Positions 54,704-63,643 are shown, numbered from the stretch's first letter. The stretch: DNA of 64,000 bases from Paenibacillus_F chitinolyticus_A (GCF_045038035.1 NZ_CP173427.1:1612001-1676000), one strand, 5' to 3'. The notes: generated from the sequence alone by a model not told the origin. Numbers and translations: made by a program.

Positions 54704-54727
54704 TCCGGTTGCAGACCGGTCTTTTTT
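54704..54727 (+). terminator. rho-independent terminator
   Basis: CCGGT/ACCGG arms with a 5-base loop and a TCTTTTTT tail, directly upstream of the operator at 54732. Confidence 0.8.
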
Positions 54728-54731
54728 CGGT

Positions 54732-54763
54732 TATTATTTTACTTACCGGTAGGTAAAATAATA
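54732..54763. promoter_or_regulatory. large TetR-type operator
   Basis: 32-base inverted repeat centred on ACCGGT, with 15 of 16 positions matching between the arms. The core TTACTTACCGGTAGGTAA is the form typical of TetR-family operators. It lies 21 bases before the start codon of the DUF418-like gene. No TetR gene is encoded nearby in the window. Confidence 0.75.
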
Positions 54764-54783
54764 TCCTGGAGGTTTTTATTAGG

Positions 54784-55860
54784 ATGGTCGTTAAAAAAGA
54801 AGCGCGAGTTTCCGGGCTGGATTTGGCCAGGGCTTTATCCATTTTCGGGATGATCGTGGTGAACTACAAGATCGCGATGATGGCGGACGGAAGCGGGCCC
54901 TCGTGGCTGGCCGTGTTCGCCGGTTTGTTCGAGGGGAGAGCCTCGGCGGTATTTGTCGTCCTGGCGGGGATCGGCATTTCCCTCATGACCCGCAGAGCCC
55001 GGCAGGGTGACGAGCCCGAGCTGGCGAAGCAGAAACTCGTCCTCCGCAAAAGGTCGGCGTACCTGCTTGCGCTCGGACTGTTTCTGCTGGCAGTGGGATG
55101 GACGGCGGATATTTTGCACTACTATGCCTTGTTTTTGTTTGCGGCTTCATTCCTCATCCGTTCATCTGACCGCTTCCTTGCGGCTGCGGCCGTTACCGCC
55201 GTATCGGCAGGTCAAATTGCACAGCTCGCGCTGGATTATGGGGCGGGCTGGGATGCTTCTTTTCATGCCTACACGGATTTTTGGACGCTCGGCGGCTTTA
55301 TCCGGAATCTGTTTTTTAACGGGTTCCATCCCGCGCTTCCGTGGTTTGCTTTTTTTGTGACGGGGATGCTGATCGGCCGTCTGGATCTTACCGATCCGTC
55401 TGTGCGCATCAAGCGGGTGACCGTCTCTCTGATCGTGTTCGCTGTAAGCGAACTGATCTCACGGCTTGCGATAAAGCTGAGTTTTTCCGCGATTGGAGAA
55501 GAGGGGGCGCGCTATCTTTTTGAGACGAAGCCTATGCCGCCCAATTTACTCTATATGGTTTCCGCGACGAGCACGGCCGTGCTTGTTATCTTTGCGTGCA
55601 TCCACGTGACGGAGAAAGTGCCCGGACAGCGTGGGCTCACCGCTCTTGTCCGAACAGGGCAAATGGCGCTGAGCCACTATGTTTTGCATGTCATTGCGGG
55701 CCTTGGTCTTCTGGAGGTGCTGGGGGTGCTGGAAAACGGCTCCCTGCCTTTCTCCGTCGCGTATTCTATCGGTTATTTTGCCGCTGCGGTCGGGGCGAGT
55801 CTTCTTTGGAGACGCAAATTTACCAGAGGGCCGCTGGAAGCCTTGATGAGAAAGCTGTAA
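54784..55860 (+). CDS. DUF418/DUF1624-like polytopic membrane protein
   Basis: 358 residues, about 8-10 transmembrane helices. The start MVVKKEARVSGLDLARALSIFGMIVVNY carries the GLDxARALAxFGM opening motif of DUF418 and heparan-acetyltransferase-like proteins. A C-terminal MALSHYVLHVIAG motif, with the conserved Ser and His, supports the DUF418 call. Ribosome site GGAGG. Function unknown, probably acyl transfer or envelope modification. Expression is likely controlled by a TetR-type repressor through the operator just upstream. Confidence 0.8.
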   Translation: MVVKKEARVSGLDLARALSIFGMIVVNYKIAMMADGSGPSWLAVFAGLFEGRASAVFVVLAGIGISLMTRRARQGDEPELAKQKLVLRKRSAYLLALGLFLLAVGWTADILHYYALFLFAASFLIRSSDRFLAAAAVTAVSAGQIAQLALDYGAGWDASFHAYTDFWTLGGFIRNLFFNGFHPALPWFAFFVTGMLIGRLDLTDPSVRIKRVTVSLIVFAVSELISRLAIKLSFSAIGEEGARYLFETKPMPPNLLYMVSATSTAVLVIFACIHVTEKVPGQRGLTALVRTGQMALSHYVLHVIAGLGLLEVLGVLENGSLPFSVAYSIGYFAAAVGASLLWRRKFTRGPLEALMRKL

Positions 55861-55941
55861 GCGTAGAGCTGACCTTTTGTTAGACGAAGGGCGGAACCGA
55901 ATGTATAATTGTGGAAAAAGGGTTCGGGGAGATGAGCAGGA

Positions 55942-56640
55942 ATGAGTACGTATATCCAGCCTAATTTAGCGACTTGCGCGTTATTGACGATCGACACGCA
56001 GAACGATTTCAGCCTACCCGGCGCCCCCGCCGAGATTCCGGGTACGAGCGAGGTGCTGCCCGTTATGGGGCGCCTCCTCGAACAATGCCGGGCCCATGGC
56101 ATCCCGGTTATCCACGTGATCCGGATTTACGAGCGGGACGGCTCCAATGCGGATCTGTGCCGCAAAGAAAGGATCGAGGCGGGAGCGGCTATCGCAGCGC
56201 CCGGGACAAGGGGCGCGGATCTCGCGGATGCGATAAAACCGCCCCATGCGGAGGAGCTGCGGTTCGAGGCGCTGCTCGGCGGAGAGATCCAGGCGATCGG
56301 TGAGCGGGAGTGGGTCCTATACAAACCCCGCTGGGGAGCTTTTTACAACACGAAATTGGAAAATTTCCTGAAAGAGCGGGGCATCGACACCCTTATTTTT
56401 ACGGGCTGCAATTTCCCGAACTGTCCTAGGACGAGCATGTACGAGGCGAGCGAGCGCGACTTTAAAGCGATCATGGTGGAAGATGCCATATCCGGCGTGT
56501 ACGAGAAGGGGAAGGAGGAAATCGGAAATATCGGAATTTCGATTTATGATTCGGCTTCTTTAATCAGGGAGATCGGCCAAACTTTGGCGCAAATTGCGAA
56601 CCGTCCGTCGTCTGATCGGGCATCCTCTTCCGCTTCCTGA
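55942..56640 (+). CDS. isochorismatase-fold cysteine hydrolase
   Basis: 232 residues. The catalytic triad of the family is visible: Asp18 in TIDTQNDF, Lys128 in LYKPRWGAFYNT and Cys156 in FTGCNFPNCPRTS. Members hydrolyse N-carbamoyl, amide or vinyl-ether bonds, for example in nicotinamide, isochorismate or carbamoylsarcosine. Ribosome site GGGGAGATG. The C-terminal Ser-rich tail is not conserved. Substrate not assigned. Confidence 0.87.
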   Translation: MSTYIQPNLATCALLTIDTQNDFSLPGAPAEIPGTSEVLPVMGRLLEQCRAHGIPVIHVIRIYERDGSNADLCRKERIEAGAAIAAPGTRGADLADAIKPPHAEELRFEALLGGEIQAIGEREWVLYKPRWGAFYNTKLENFLKERGIDTLIFTGCNFPNCPRTSMYEASERDFKAIMVEDAISGVYEKGKEEIGNIGISIYDSASLIREIGQTLAQIANRPSSDRASSSAS

Positions 56641-56944
56641 ACAGGCTCGGCTTTCCATGAATTCCCGGTGCGTCCTTCCAGATCCGACGGGTCAGCTTTC
56701 TTGAGTACATAACGGTAAAAGGTGGCGAGCTTCAGGGCCATCTGCACGAATTTTGGAAGAAATAATTCTATTTATCATGGATGAATATGGATTTTTTTCA
56801 TATTAAATCGGCATCACACAAGTATACGAACTCTTACTTACAAACGATGCTTCGCTTTCCAGATCAGGATGAAATGACAATTAAGCATCCGGCGAGTCGG
56901 CTAAATGTTCTTACATAGCTTTCAAGCCGCAAGGAGGTTTAGCA
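56641..56944. other. noncoding stretch
   Basis: About 300 bases with no supported plus-strand gene. A short minus-strand open frame (56544-56747) overlaps the isochorismatase end and was not accepted. The right part is AT-rich with no clear promoter; GGAGG at 56932 serves the next gene. Confidence 0.5.
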
Positions 56945-57526
56945 ATGAAAATCGCGTTTATCGTGTTTGACGGAATCACGTTTCTGGACTTTATCGGATT
57001 CTACGATGTCGTCAACCGGCTCCGTCTGTTCGACAAGACGAAAGAAACGACATGGGATATTTGCGCGCTGGCGCCCGAGGTAAAAGACGAGCAGGGCTTA
57101 ACGATCCGTGCCGGCAAAATAAAACCCGACCTGTCGGACTATGATCTGCTGTTTGTTCCGGGCGGTCTCGGGACGAGAAAGCTCAGGTTCCGAGCGGAGT
57201 TCGTGGATTGGCTGAGGCAGGGACTGGAAGCCAAACACGTGGTTTCGGTATGCACGGGTTCGCTTTTGCTCGGGGCGGCCGGGTTTCTGCAGAACCGGAA
57301 AGCAACCACGCATCCTAAAGCTTACGAGCTGCTGGAACCGTACTGTAAGGAAGTGGTCCGGGCCAGAATCGTCAAGGACGGCCATGTCGTCACGGGCGGA
57401 GGGGTATCGGCTTCCATTGATGTAGGTCTCTATGTGGTCGAAATGCTCGCCGGGCGGGAAGCTGCGGACCAAGTGAAGGAACAGATCGACTATCCGTACG
57501 AGCGAAGCGGGATGGTAGAGGTTTAA
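56945..57526 (+). CDS. DJ-1/PfpI-family protein
   Basis: 193 residues; ATG with AAGGAGG. The nucleophile elbow VCTGSLLLGAAGFL has Cys103, preceded by FVPGG. The sequence THPKAYELL and GGGVSASIDVG follow, a pattern typical of isonitrile hydratase-like and ThiJ members of the DJ-1/PfpI superfamily. Catalytic Cys is present and a class-I glutamine-amidotransferase-like fold is expected. It could be a hydratase, a stress glyoxalase-like protein or a chaperone-like relative. Confidence 0.87.
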   Translation: MKIAFIVFDGITFLDFIGFYDVVNRLRLFDKTKETTWDICALAPEVKDEQGLTIRAGKIKPDLSDYDLLFVPGGLGTRKLRFRAEFVDWLRQGLEAKHVVSVCTGSLLLGAAGFLQNRKATTHPKAYELLEPYCKEVVRARIVKDGHVVTGGGVSASIDVGLYVVEMLAGREAADQVKEQIDYPYERSGMVEV

Positions 57527-57564
57527 ACGAGCGCTGTTTAAGGACCGATTTTGGACAGTAAAAC

Positions 57565-57578
57565 TAACAAATTTGTTA
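57565..57578. promoter_or_regulatory. perfect 14-base palindrome
   Basis: TAACAAATTTGTTA in the AT-rich leader of the stalk-domain gene, 97 bases before the ATG at 57675. It has the form of an operator. Confidence 0.4.
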
Positions 57579-57674
57579 AAAATAAACAGTTTTATTGTGC
57601 TACACTTAGTTCTGTACTGTTTTTAAGGAAGCGGTCACTCATTTCGGAAAACCAAGGGAGAAGGAGAGAAGATC

Positions 57675-58394
57675 ATGAAAAAGAAGTACATGACACTATT
57701 GGGCGCATGCGGATTAGCTGCCGTGCTGGGGGCGACGAGTTACGCCGCCGGCGGAATAGAGAAAATCGAAGCTTATCTGAACCCGGATATTAAGATTACG
57801 CTTGACAATGAAGCCTGGACCGCGAAAGACGGGGAAGGGAAAGCGCTGGCCCCGGTCATTATCGACGGCACTTCCTACGTTCCGGCCAAAGCGGTCGTGG
57901 AGGCAATGGGTGGACAAGTCCAGTGGAACAACGATACGAAAACGATCGCGATCACATCCGTTCCCGCCAAAGAAACTCCTGTTACTCCACCGCAATCCGG
58001 CGAGACGGACAGAGACAAGCAGATCGCGCAAAAAATTGCCGAGATTAAAGAGAAACTGAAGCCGGGTCTGACCCGGGAAGAAGTAGCGGCCAAGCTCCAA
58101 GTAAAACTTGAAGATGCCACTGACAACGGAGATGTTGAAAATGGCAGCGATTCTTTTTCAAAAGTGGCTTATTTCAAAGAGGCCGGATACGAGCGTCCCG
58201 AAGGGACTCCGGACCACGTAATCGATTACGAAGGCTTGAACAACAAAAAAGTCGGAGCGAATTTGTTTATCGGCTGGAAAAACGATAAGCTGCACTTTTA
58301 TTCCATCTCCTACGTGAACCCGGCCGACAAGAAGGTACATTTGTTTGTGGTGGGTCTGGATGGAACATCGGATGACAGTCCTGCCACCAACTGA
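57675..58394 (+). CDS. secreted protein with copper-amine-oxidase-like stalk domain
   Basis: 239 residues. Signal peptide at 1-24 (KKK, hydrophobic core, SYAAG). The stalk domain follows at about 30-95: ITLDN, VIIDGTSYVPAKAVVEAMGG and VQWNNDTKTIAITS, as in many Paenibacillus exported proteins. Then a Pro/Thr-rich linker and a C-terminal domain of about 110 residues with no known motif. Probably attached to the cell wall or secreted. ATG with GGGAGAAGGAGAG. Confidence 0.87.
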   Translation: MKKKYMTLLGACGLAAVLGATSYAAGGIEKIEAYLNPDIKITLDNEAWTAKDGEGKALAPVIIDGTSYVPAKAVVEAMGGQVQWNNDTKTIAITSVPAKETPVTPPQSGETDRDKQIAQKIAEIKEKLKPGLTREEVAAKLQVKLEDATDNGDVENGSDSFSKVAYFKEAGYERPEGTPDHVIDYEGLNNKKVGANLFIGWKNDKLHFYSISYVNPADKKVHLFVVGLDGTSDDSPATN

Positions 58395-58674
58395 ACAAGG
58401 CAGGCTCCACAGCTGTGATAGACTATCGTTACGCCTTATAACACTGGATACTGGGAGCTAATGCAGTGTGAATAAGACGATAAAGGAAGTTCTCCGGCGA
58501 GAGGACTTCCTGTTGTATGTGTTACGGCAAGAAAAACTGACCGCCTGAGGCGGTAAAAATTCTAAAGAATTGATAAATTGTAGGGCCAAATCGTATCCTG
58601 ATTTTTGAAACTGGTTTAGAATGGGATAGAATTCCATTAAGCCCTGCAAATAGGGTATACATAAGGTGAGAACA
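58395..58674. other. intergenic region with hairpins
   Basis: Contains a GGAAGT...GACTTCC hairpin near 58486-58511 and a dyad ACCGCC-TGA-GGCGGT at 58540-58554. No gene was supported on the plus strand before the YHYH gene. Confidence 0.45.
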
Positions 58675-58842
58675 TTGAAAAAAACCGTTATTTTTATCGT
58701 CGCGATTGTCGTCCTCTTGGCTACCTCCGCATCTGCATATGCGCATCCCGGAAGATTGGACAAAAACGGCGGCCACAATTGCTCGGCGAAGTCTAAACAA
58801 AAAGGTTTATGCAGCGGGTACCATTACCACAAAAAGAAATAG
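58675..58842 (+). CDS. small secreted YHYH-domain protein
   Basis: 55 residues from a TTG with AAGGTGAG upstream. Residues 1-23 are a signal peptide (KK, hydrophobic core, ASAYA). The mature part AHPGRLDKNGGHNC...GLCSGYHYH holds the YHYH motif with conserved His, Cys and Asp-Lys-Asn-Gly-Gly. YHYH modules are found in exported, often metal-binding or nuclease-associated proteins; here the module stands alone. The gene is too short for common cut-offs. Confidence 0.83.
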   Translation: MKKTVIFIVAIVVLLATSASAYAHPGRLDKNGGHNCSAKSKQKGLCSGYHYHKKK

Positions 58843-58925
58843 CAGACCCATTGCGGAAACAAGACCAAACTTCCTTTGATGAAGAGCAATTCCCCGTGAA
58901 GTAACCGACAAAAAGAAATTCTGCA

Positions 58926-58960
58926 AAACAAGCTGGCACCGCATGGGGTCGGCTTGTTTA
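58926..58960 (+). terminator. probable terminator of the YHYH gene
   Basis: AAACAAGC/GCTTGTTT arms (8 bases) with an 18-base loop; the T tract after it is weak. Confidence 0.5.
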
Positions 58961-59064
58961 GTTTCCGCTGTAAGGATGGAACTGAATACAAAGCATTCCT
59001 TCTTATTGCAGGTTGGGAAGCATTAATCGAGTCAGAGGCTGAAAAGTCCGGAAAGGAGATACGA

Positions 59065-60093
59065 ATGGGTAACGGACAGGGTCTTGAGTATCAACGTAGC
59101 GATGCATTTTCTTCGCTGAATCAATATGTGCTCGGCGTGCAGGAAAAGATCTCAGCTTCTGCGGCCGCCGTCTATGTTCTGCATCGCGGAACCGTTGTTA
59201 ACGAATGGTACTCGGGTACACACGGCTTCTCTCCCGGCAGCCGTCTCGTCGGGGCTGACTCCCAATTTAACGTCGCTTCGGTAAGAAAGACCTACCTGGG
59301 CTTCGCCGTCTCTCTGGCCATTTACGAGGGGCGGATCGGCAGTCTGGATGATCCGGTTTCAGCCTATATGGCCGATCCGGATGACGCCTTGCTGGCCGGC
59401 ACGACGATCCGGCATCTGCTCACCCACACGCACGGTCTTGCTAGTCCGCAAAAGCGGATATTTCCTCCCGGAGCGGACTGGGCCTACAATAATGTGGGCG
59501 TCAATCTGCTGATCCGCATGATCGGAGAAGTGTTCGGAAAGCCTCTTGCACAGCTATTGAACGAAAAGGTGTTCCGTCCCGGCGGATTCACGGAGACGGG
59601 CTGGCGCAAACACAAAACGGACGGGCTCGTTTGGCTGAATGAAGCTTATTCCGGCGAAGAAGGCACAGACGTAAACATGTTTGTCAGCGCCAGAGAGCTT
59701 GCTTCCTGGGGGCAGCTTCATCTGTCCAAAGGCATATGGAACGGGATGCAGCTGGTCCCTCGTCAGGTATGGGAGCAGACCGCCGAAATCATCAGTCCGG
59801 AAGGGCTCGGGGAGTCTCTGCCGCGAAACGGATTTTTCTGGTTCGTGCAGGACCGGCCGCGATCCTTGACGGAATTGGGGCACGAGCTTCCTGCCGGTTC
59901 TTATCAATCTCTCGGAAGGACGGGCTGCGCCTGTCTTGTTATACCGGAGAAGGAAGCCGTCGCAGTCAGGATGTATAACCAGACTGGGCCGAATCCCGGC
60001 GGTTATAGCTATCTGGATGACATTCGAACGTTCGGCAACACCGTATATGCCTGCCTGAATGTTATCGACCTGCAGGCAGACCGGTCTCCGTAA
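59065..60093 (+). CDS. serine hydrolase (beta-lactamase/penicillin-binding-protein-like)
   Basis: 342 residues from the ATG at 59065, which has AAAGGAGAT; the frame is open upstream without a ribosome site. Catalytic SxxK is Ser72-Lys75 in VASVRKT and the YxN motif is Tyr141-Asn143. LLTHTHGL between them is the usual loop of class C-type serine hydrolases. No signal peptide, so it is likely cytoplasmic. Most such esterases or D-amino-acid peptidases are uncharacterised. Confidence 0.85.
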   Translation: MGNGQGLEYQRSDAFSSLNQYVLGVQEKISASAAAVYVLHRGTVVNEWYSGTHGFSPGSRLVGADSQFNVASVRKTYLGFAVSLAIYEGRIGSLDDPVSAYMADPDDALLAGTTIRHLLTHTHGLASPQKRIFPPGADWAYNNVGVNLLIRMIGEVFGKPLAQLLNEKVFRPGGFTETGWRKHKTDGLVWLNEAYSGEEGTDVNMFVSARELASWGQLHLSKGIWNGMQLVPRQVWEQTAEIISPEGLGESLPRNGFFWFVQDRPRSLTELGHELPAGSYQSLGRTGCACLVIPEKEAVAVRMYNQTGPNPGGYSYLDDIRTFGNTVYACLNVIDLQADRSP

Positions 60094-60178
60094 ATTTTAA
60101 TCCGCTTCCGCCCAGTCCCCGGCATCCGTCCCGGCATACAGTATAGGAGCCTACTTAAGGAAGAGGAGTGAAAGCAGC

Positions 60179-60637
60179 ATGGGATTTTTCTTCCCTCAAG
60201 GATCGTATACACAGCCGCAAGGAAGTCAGGCGACTCAAGACGGCGAGAGATCGTTCGGCACGACCGGGCCGTTCTTTCCGTCACCGGGAGTCGGACCGGG
60301 CCAAGGGCCGTTCTTCCCGTTTCCGGGCCAGCCGGGACCGGGCATGCCTCCGCCTCCGGGGCCTCCGGGATTCCCGGGAGGGGGCCCCGGCCAGCAGGGG
60401 CCGACGGCGCCCCCTCCACAGTTCGAGCCCCAGGTGACTCCCTTTGCGGTTGACCCGGGCGGCATCGTCGGCTGTCTGTTCCGCAATACGTTCATCTGGC
60501 TGAATGACGGCTCGCGGTTCTGGTACTTCCCGACTTTTGTCGGCCGTACTTCGGTGGCCGGCTTCCGGTGGACGGGGTTCAGATGGGTCTATTTCGGAAT
60601 CGATCTGCGGCGGATCAGCTCGTACACTTGTTTCTAA
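60179..60637 (+). CDS. Pro/Gly-rich protein with aromatic C-terminal domain
   Basis: 152 residues; ATG with GAAGAGGAGTG. Residues 1-95 are Pro/Gly/Gln-rich with collagen-like and PGPGMPPPPGPPG stretches. Residues 95-152 form a compact aromatic domain (CLFRNTFIWLNDG, RTSVAGFRWTGFRWVYFG) with two Cys. No signal peptide. The composition resembles spore-surface or exosporium proteins of Paenibacillus, which is only an inference. A terminator follows. Confidence 0.7.
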   Translation: MGFFFPQGSYTQPQGSQATQDGERSFGTTGPFFPSPGVGPGQGPFFPFPGQPGPGMPPPPGPPGFPGGGPGQQGPTAPPPQFEPQVTPFAVDPGGIVGCLFRNTFIWLNDGSRFWYFPTFVGRTSVAGFRWTGFRWVYFGIDLRRISSYTCF

Positions 60638-60673
60638 AACTTAGCGGGCCCTCAGACGGTAGTACAATTAGGA

Positions 60674-60714
60674 AGGATATGCGAATTTTACCGATTCGGA
60701 TATCCTCTTTTTTT
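60674..60714 (+). terminator. rho-independent terminator
   Basis: Arms AGGATATgCGAAT and ATTCGgATATCCT with a short loop and seven T residues. Confidence 0.85.
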
Positions 60715-60802
60715 ATGACCCGGAAAGAGGAAGGCGAATGTGCACATCGAAGGTATATATGGAAGGGACATACAGAAGAACCGATGGAAAAGGAGAACAT
60801 TC

Positions 60803-61804
60803 ATGAATAAAAAGGCCCCGCTGTCCGCTATTCTGGCCGCTTACCCGGTCCGTGAACCGTCCGTACAGTTTATCCGGCACAACGAAAACATGACCTACCG
60901 GGTAACGGACGGCACCACGGGACGCTCTTACCTGCTCCGCATACATAAACCGGTTACGGACAAGCTGCACGGGCTGCAGCATTCCAAGGAAGGGCTGAAT
61001 GCGGAAATGCAGTGGCTGGCGGATCTTGGCACCGCTGCGGGAATGCGGGTCCAGAAACCGGTCGCAAGCCATGCGGGCGAGTGGGTAACGTCTGTGAACC
61101 TTGATGCGGAATCCGGCGCCCAATCCGGCATCTTTTGTACCCTCCTCGAATGGATCGAAGGCCGGGATGTCGGGAATAGCGAGTCATTTTCGCGGGAGAT
61201 GGTAAAAGGGCTCGGCCGGCAGCTTGGTATCATGCACCTATTTTCGCAAACATACGCCGGGGCTGCCGAATTGAGGAGACCCCGTTACGCGGGTGTGGAA
61301 CAGAATGAGGAGATGCTTGCACGTATCCGGTCGGGGCTGTCCATGGACCTTTTCAGGGAAGAGGACCTCGAGATCGTCGGTCGGACGTTTACGCGCATAG
61401 CGGACAAGCTTGAACGGCACAGCCGGTCCGGAAATACTTGGGGACTGATTCACGCCGATATCAATAAAGGCAATCTGATCGTGACGGAGCAGGGCTTTTC
61501 GCTCATTGATTTCTGTCTGTTCGGGCACGGGTATTACGGATATGATCTGGCGGGCTGCGCGCTCACCATGAAAATGGAGTTGAGGGATTCCGTGCTGGAG
61601 GGCTACTCGCTTGTCCGGCCCGGCGCCGTTACGGAGCGGCTCGATCTGTTGGAGGGGTTTATGCTTCTGTCGATTTTCGGTTTTTATTCGTTTCACTTAC
61701 ATAATCCCGACAAGCATCCGTGGATGAAAGAGAGGATGCCTGCTTTTTGCAAAAATTACTGCGTTCCTTTTCTCGAGGACCGTAGCCTTTTTTATACTTT
61801 GTAG
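60803..61804 (+). CDS. aminoglycoside phosphotransferase-fold kinase
   Basis: 333 residues from the ATG at 60803 with AAAAGGAG; the frame is open upstream. Kinase motifs: a Brenner-like HADINKGN with His217, Asp219 and Asn224, then IDFCLFGHG with the metal-binding Asp. The protein kinase-like fold of APH/homoserine kinase type phosphotransferases is clear. Substrate unknown; small metabolite, sugar or antibiotic are all possible. Confidence 0.83.
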   Translation: MNKKAPLSAILAAYPVREPSVQFIRHNENMTYRVTDGTTGRSYLLRIHKPVTDKLHGLQHSKEGLNAEMQWLADLGTAAGMRVQKPVASHAGEWVTSVNLDAESGAQSGIFCTLLEWIEGRDVGNSESFSREMVKGLGRQLGIMHLFSQTYAGAAELRRPRYAGVEQNEEMLARIRSGLSMDLFREEDLEIVGRTFTRIADKLERHSRSGNTWGLIHADINKGNLIVTEQGFSLIDFCLFGHGYYGYDLAGCALTMKMELRDSVLEGYSLVRPGAVTERLDLLEGFMLLSIFGFYSFHLHNPDKHPWMKERMPAFCKNYCVPFLEDRSLFYTL

Positions 61805-61871
61805 ATGGAACGGAAATACGCATGCATCACGCCAAAATACACGGCCGAAGGCCGCAAGGAGGTTCACGACT

Positions 61872-62381
61872 ATGACACATGGAGTGACGATTCATGAGCT
61901 GGAATCGATGGAGGCGGGCGTTCTGAACGATTTGACCGAGCTTCTGATCCGGGTAGTGGAGGATGGAGCTTCGATCGGATTTTTGCCGCCGTTAAGCTGG
62001 GAGGACGCGAACACTTACTGGAAAAAAGTAATAGAACCCGGCGTATTGGCCTGGAACGCCGTATGCGACGGCAAAATTGTCGGGACCGTCCAGCTTCACC
62101 TGGCGATGAAAAGAAACGCCGCGCACCGGGCGGAAGTCGTCAAGCTGATGGTTCATCCCGAATACCGCAGAAAGGGCGTCGCTCATATGCTGATGCAGGC
62201 TTTGGAGAAAACGGCGGCGGAGGAGGGCAGGTCGCTTCTGGTGCTGGATACCCGTGAAGGAGACGCGTCCAACAAGCTGTACAAGTCATTCGGGTATGTG
62301 GAGGCGGGCCGCATCCCGCATTTCGCCAAATCGTCCGACGGGAGCCTGCACACGACGATCTTTTATTACAAGCTGATCTAG
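61872..62381 (+). CDS. GNAT-family N-acetyltransferase
   Basis: 169 residues; ATG with AAGGAGG. The acetyl-CoA-binding motif VHPEYRRKGVAHMLMQALE is followed by LVLDTREGDASNKLYKSFGY, the normal GNAT order. Substrate unknown. The next GNAT gene starts 11 bases later. Confidence 0.88.
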   Translation: MTHGVTIHELESMEAGVLNDLTELLIRVVEDGASIGFLPPLSWEDANTYWKKVIEPGVLAWNAVCDGKIVGTVQLHLAMKRNAAHRAEVVKLMVHPEYRRKGVAHMLMQALEKTAAEEGRSLLVLDTREGDASNKLYKSFGYVEAGRIPHFAKSSDGSLHTTIFYYKLI

Positions 62382-62392
62382 GAGAGACCTTC

Positions 62393-62872
62393 ATGACCCA
62401 ACTTGAGGCTTCAATAACCAACAGCGGGGACGTTATCTACAGAAAAGCGGTTGTCCCGGATGCTCCCGGAATGGCCCGGCTGTCCGCTCAGCTTGGCTAT
62501 CCCGCCGATGAAAACGGGCTTGCGGAGCGGCTCCAATACATCCTGACTCTGCCCGATCACGTCATACTCACGGCGGAATACGAAGGAGAGGTCATCGGCT
62601 GGATCCACGCCCATGCCCGCTGTTCGCTGGAGTCCGAGCCTTTCGCCGAAATCGCGGGACTAATCGTGGACCGGAAATTCAGGGGACAGGGAATCGGACG
62701 GACACTCGTAAAACGATGCGGGGAATGGACAAGCTCCGCCGCAATCGGCCGGCTGCGCGTCAGGATGAACGTAAACCGGCAGGACGCGGTTTCGTTCTAT
62801 GAGCAGATGGGATTCGAGCCGGTCAAAACCCAGCGCGTTTTCGATAAAAGCATCCGCCCCCGGCTTAAATAG
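62393..62872 (+). CDS. GNAT-family N-acetyltransferase
   Basis: 159 residues; ATG with GGAGAG. Motif A VDRKFRGQGIGRTLVKRC precedes LRVRMNVNRQDAVSFYEQMGF, the canonical acetyl-CoA loop and C-terminal helix. Co-transcribed with the GNAT gene upstream, but the two are not close copies. Confidence 0.88.
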   Translation: MTQLEASITNSGDVIYRKAVVPDAPGMARLSAQLGYPADENGLAERLQYILTLPDHVILTAEYEGEVIGWIHAHARCSLESEPFAEIAGLIVDRKFRGQGIGRTLVKRCGEWTSSAAIGRLRVRMNVNRQDAVSFYEQMGFEPVKTQRVFDKSIRPRLK

Positions 62873-62908
62873 CCGGCGGTTGGAACCACAACCGGGGGGA
62901 AGAGGACC

Positions 62909-63391
62909 ATGACTAAGCTGGAAGAAGCCATCCGGCTGAGAGAAGCGGGACGGCATGCGGAAGCACAGACTTTGCTGCTGGATCTTGTCCGGGAAGAGCC
63001 GCTCGTTCCATCCAATTGGTACCAGTGCGCCTGGATTCATGACGCCATGGGACTGGAAAAGGAAGCCGCGCCTTTTTATGCGAAGGCGCTGGAGCTTGGC
63101 CTCGCGGACGAAGAGAGACGGGGCGCCTGGCTCGGACTCGGCAGCACTTACCGGACGCTGGGCGAGTACGAATCGGCCCGAACGTGCTTTCGTCAGGCAA
63201 TTCGGGAATACCCGGAAGCCCGGGAATTTCAGGTTTTTTACGCGATGACGCTGTATAACCTGGGAGAACACGCGCAGGCCATGGAGCTTATGCTCCGGCA
63301 GTTGGGCGAAACGAGCGGGGACGAAGGAATCGCTTCATATAAAAAAGCCATTCTTTTTTATGCCGACAAATTAGATCGGGTTTGGAAGTGA
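62909..63391 (+). CDS. TPR-repeat protein
   Basis: 160 residues, all-helical, with three to four TPR-like units (EEAIRLREAGRHAEAQTLL, PFYAKALELG, ARTCFRQAIREYPEA). Ribosome site GGGGGGAAGAGG. Members are short TPR proteins of unknown role in Firmicutes, probably protein-binding. Confidence 0.8.
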   Translation: MTKLEEAIRLREAGRHAEAQTLLLDLVREEPLVPSNWYQCAWIHDAMGLEKEAAPFYAKALELGLADEERRGAWLGLGSTYRTLGEYESARTCFRQAIREYPEAREFQVFYAMTLYNLGEHAQAMELMLRQLGETSGDEGIASYKKAILFYADKLDRVWK

Positions 63392-63439
63392 ACCGCAGAT
63401 TGAAATAGAAGAAGCATACAACGAAAAGGAGCTGGCAGC

Positions 63440-63643
63440 TTGACAAACAACGTCATCCATACCGTTCTTGTCGTCGTGCTGGCCGTCGTCTCTTTTTTTA
63501 CCGGGGAAGTCGTAACGTTCATTATGCTCGGGTTCATTCTGATGAGCCTGATCACGATTACGGCCTATCTGCGCAAAATATACGAGACGCTGAACCGCAT
63601 GGCTTCGGAGAAGGACCGGCCTCCCGGTCCTCCGGGGGAATAA
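63440..63643 (+). CDS. small membrane protein
   Basis: 67 residues from a TTG with AAAAGGAG. Two hydrophobic helices (about 5-22 and 25-42) and a charged Pro-rich C-terminus. No family recognised. Confidence 0.7.
   Translation: MTNNVIHTVLVVVLAVVSFFTGEVVTFIMLGFILMSLITITAYLRKIYETLNRMASEKDRPPGPPGE

Noticed and set aside
56544..56747. Minus-strand 67-codon frame overlapping the isochorismatase end
   Set aside because: Partly antisense to a solid gene and no family match; the LKLATFYRYVLKKADP stretch looks protein-like, so a degraded gene tail is possible but not supported.
58540..58554. ACCGCC-TGA-GGCGGT dyad as terminator
   Set aside because: Followed by A residues on the plus strand and not by T, and the opposite orientation also lacks a T-run after the stem. 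Kept only as an unexplained dyad.
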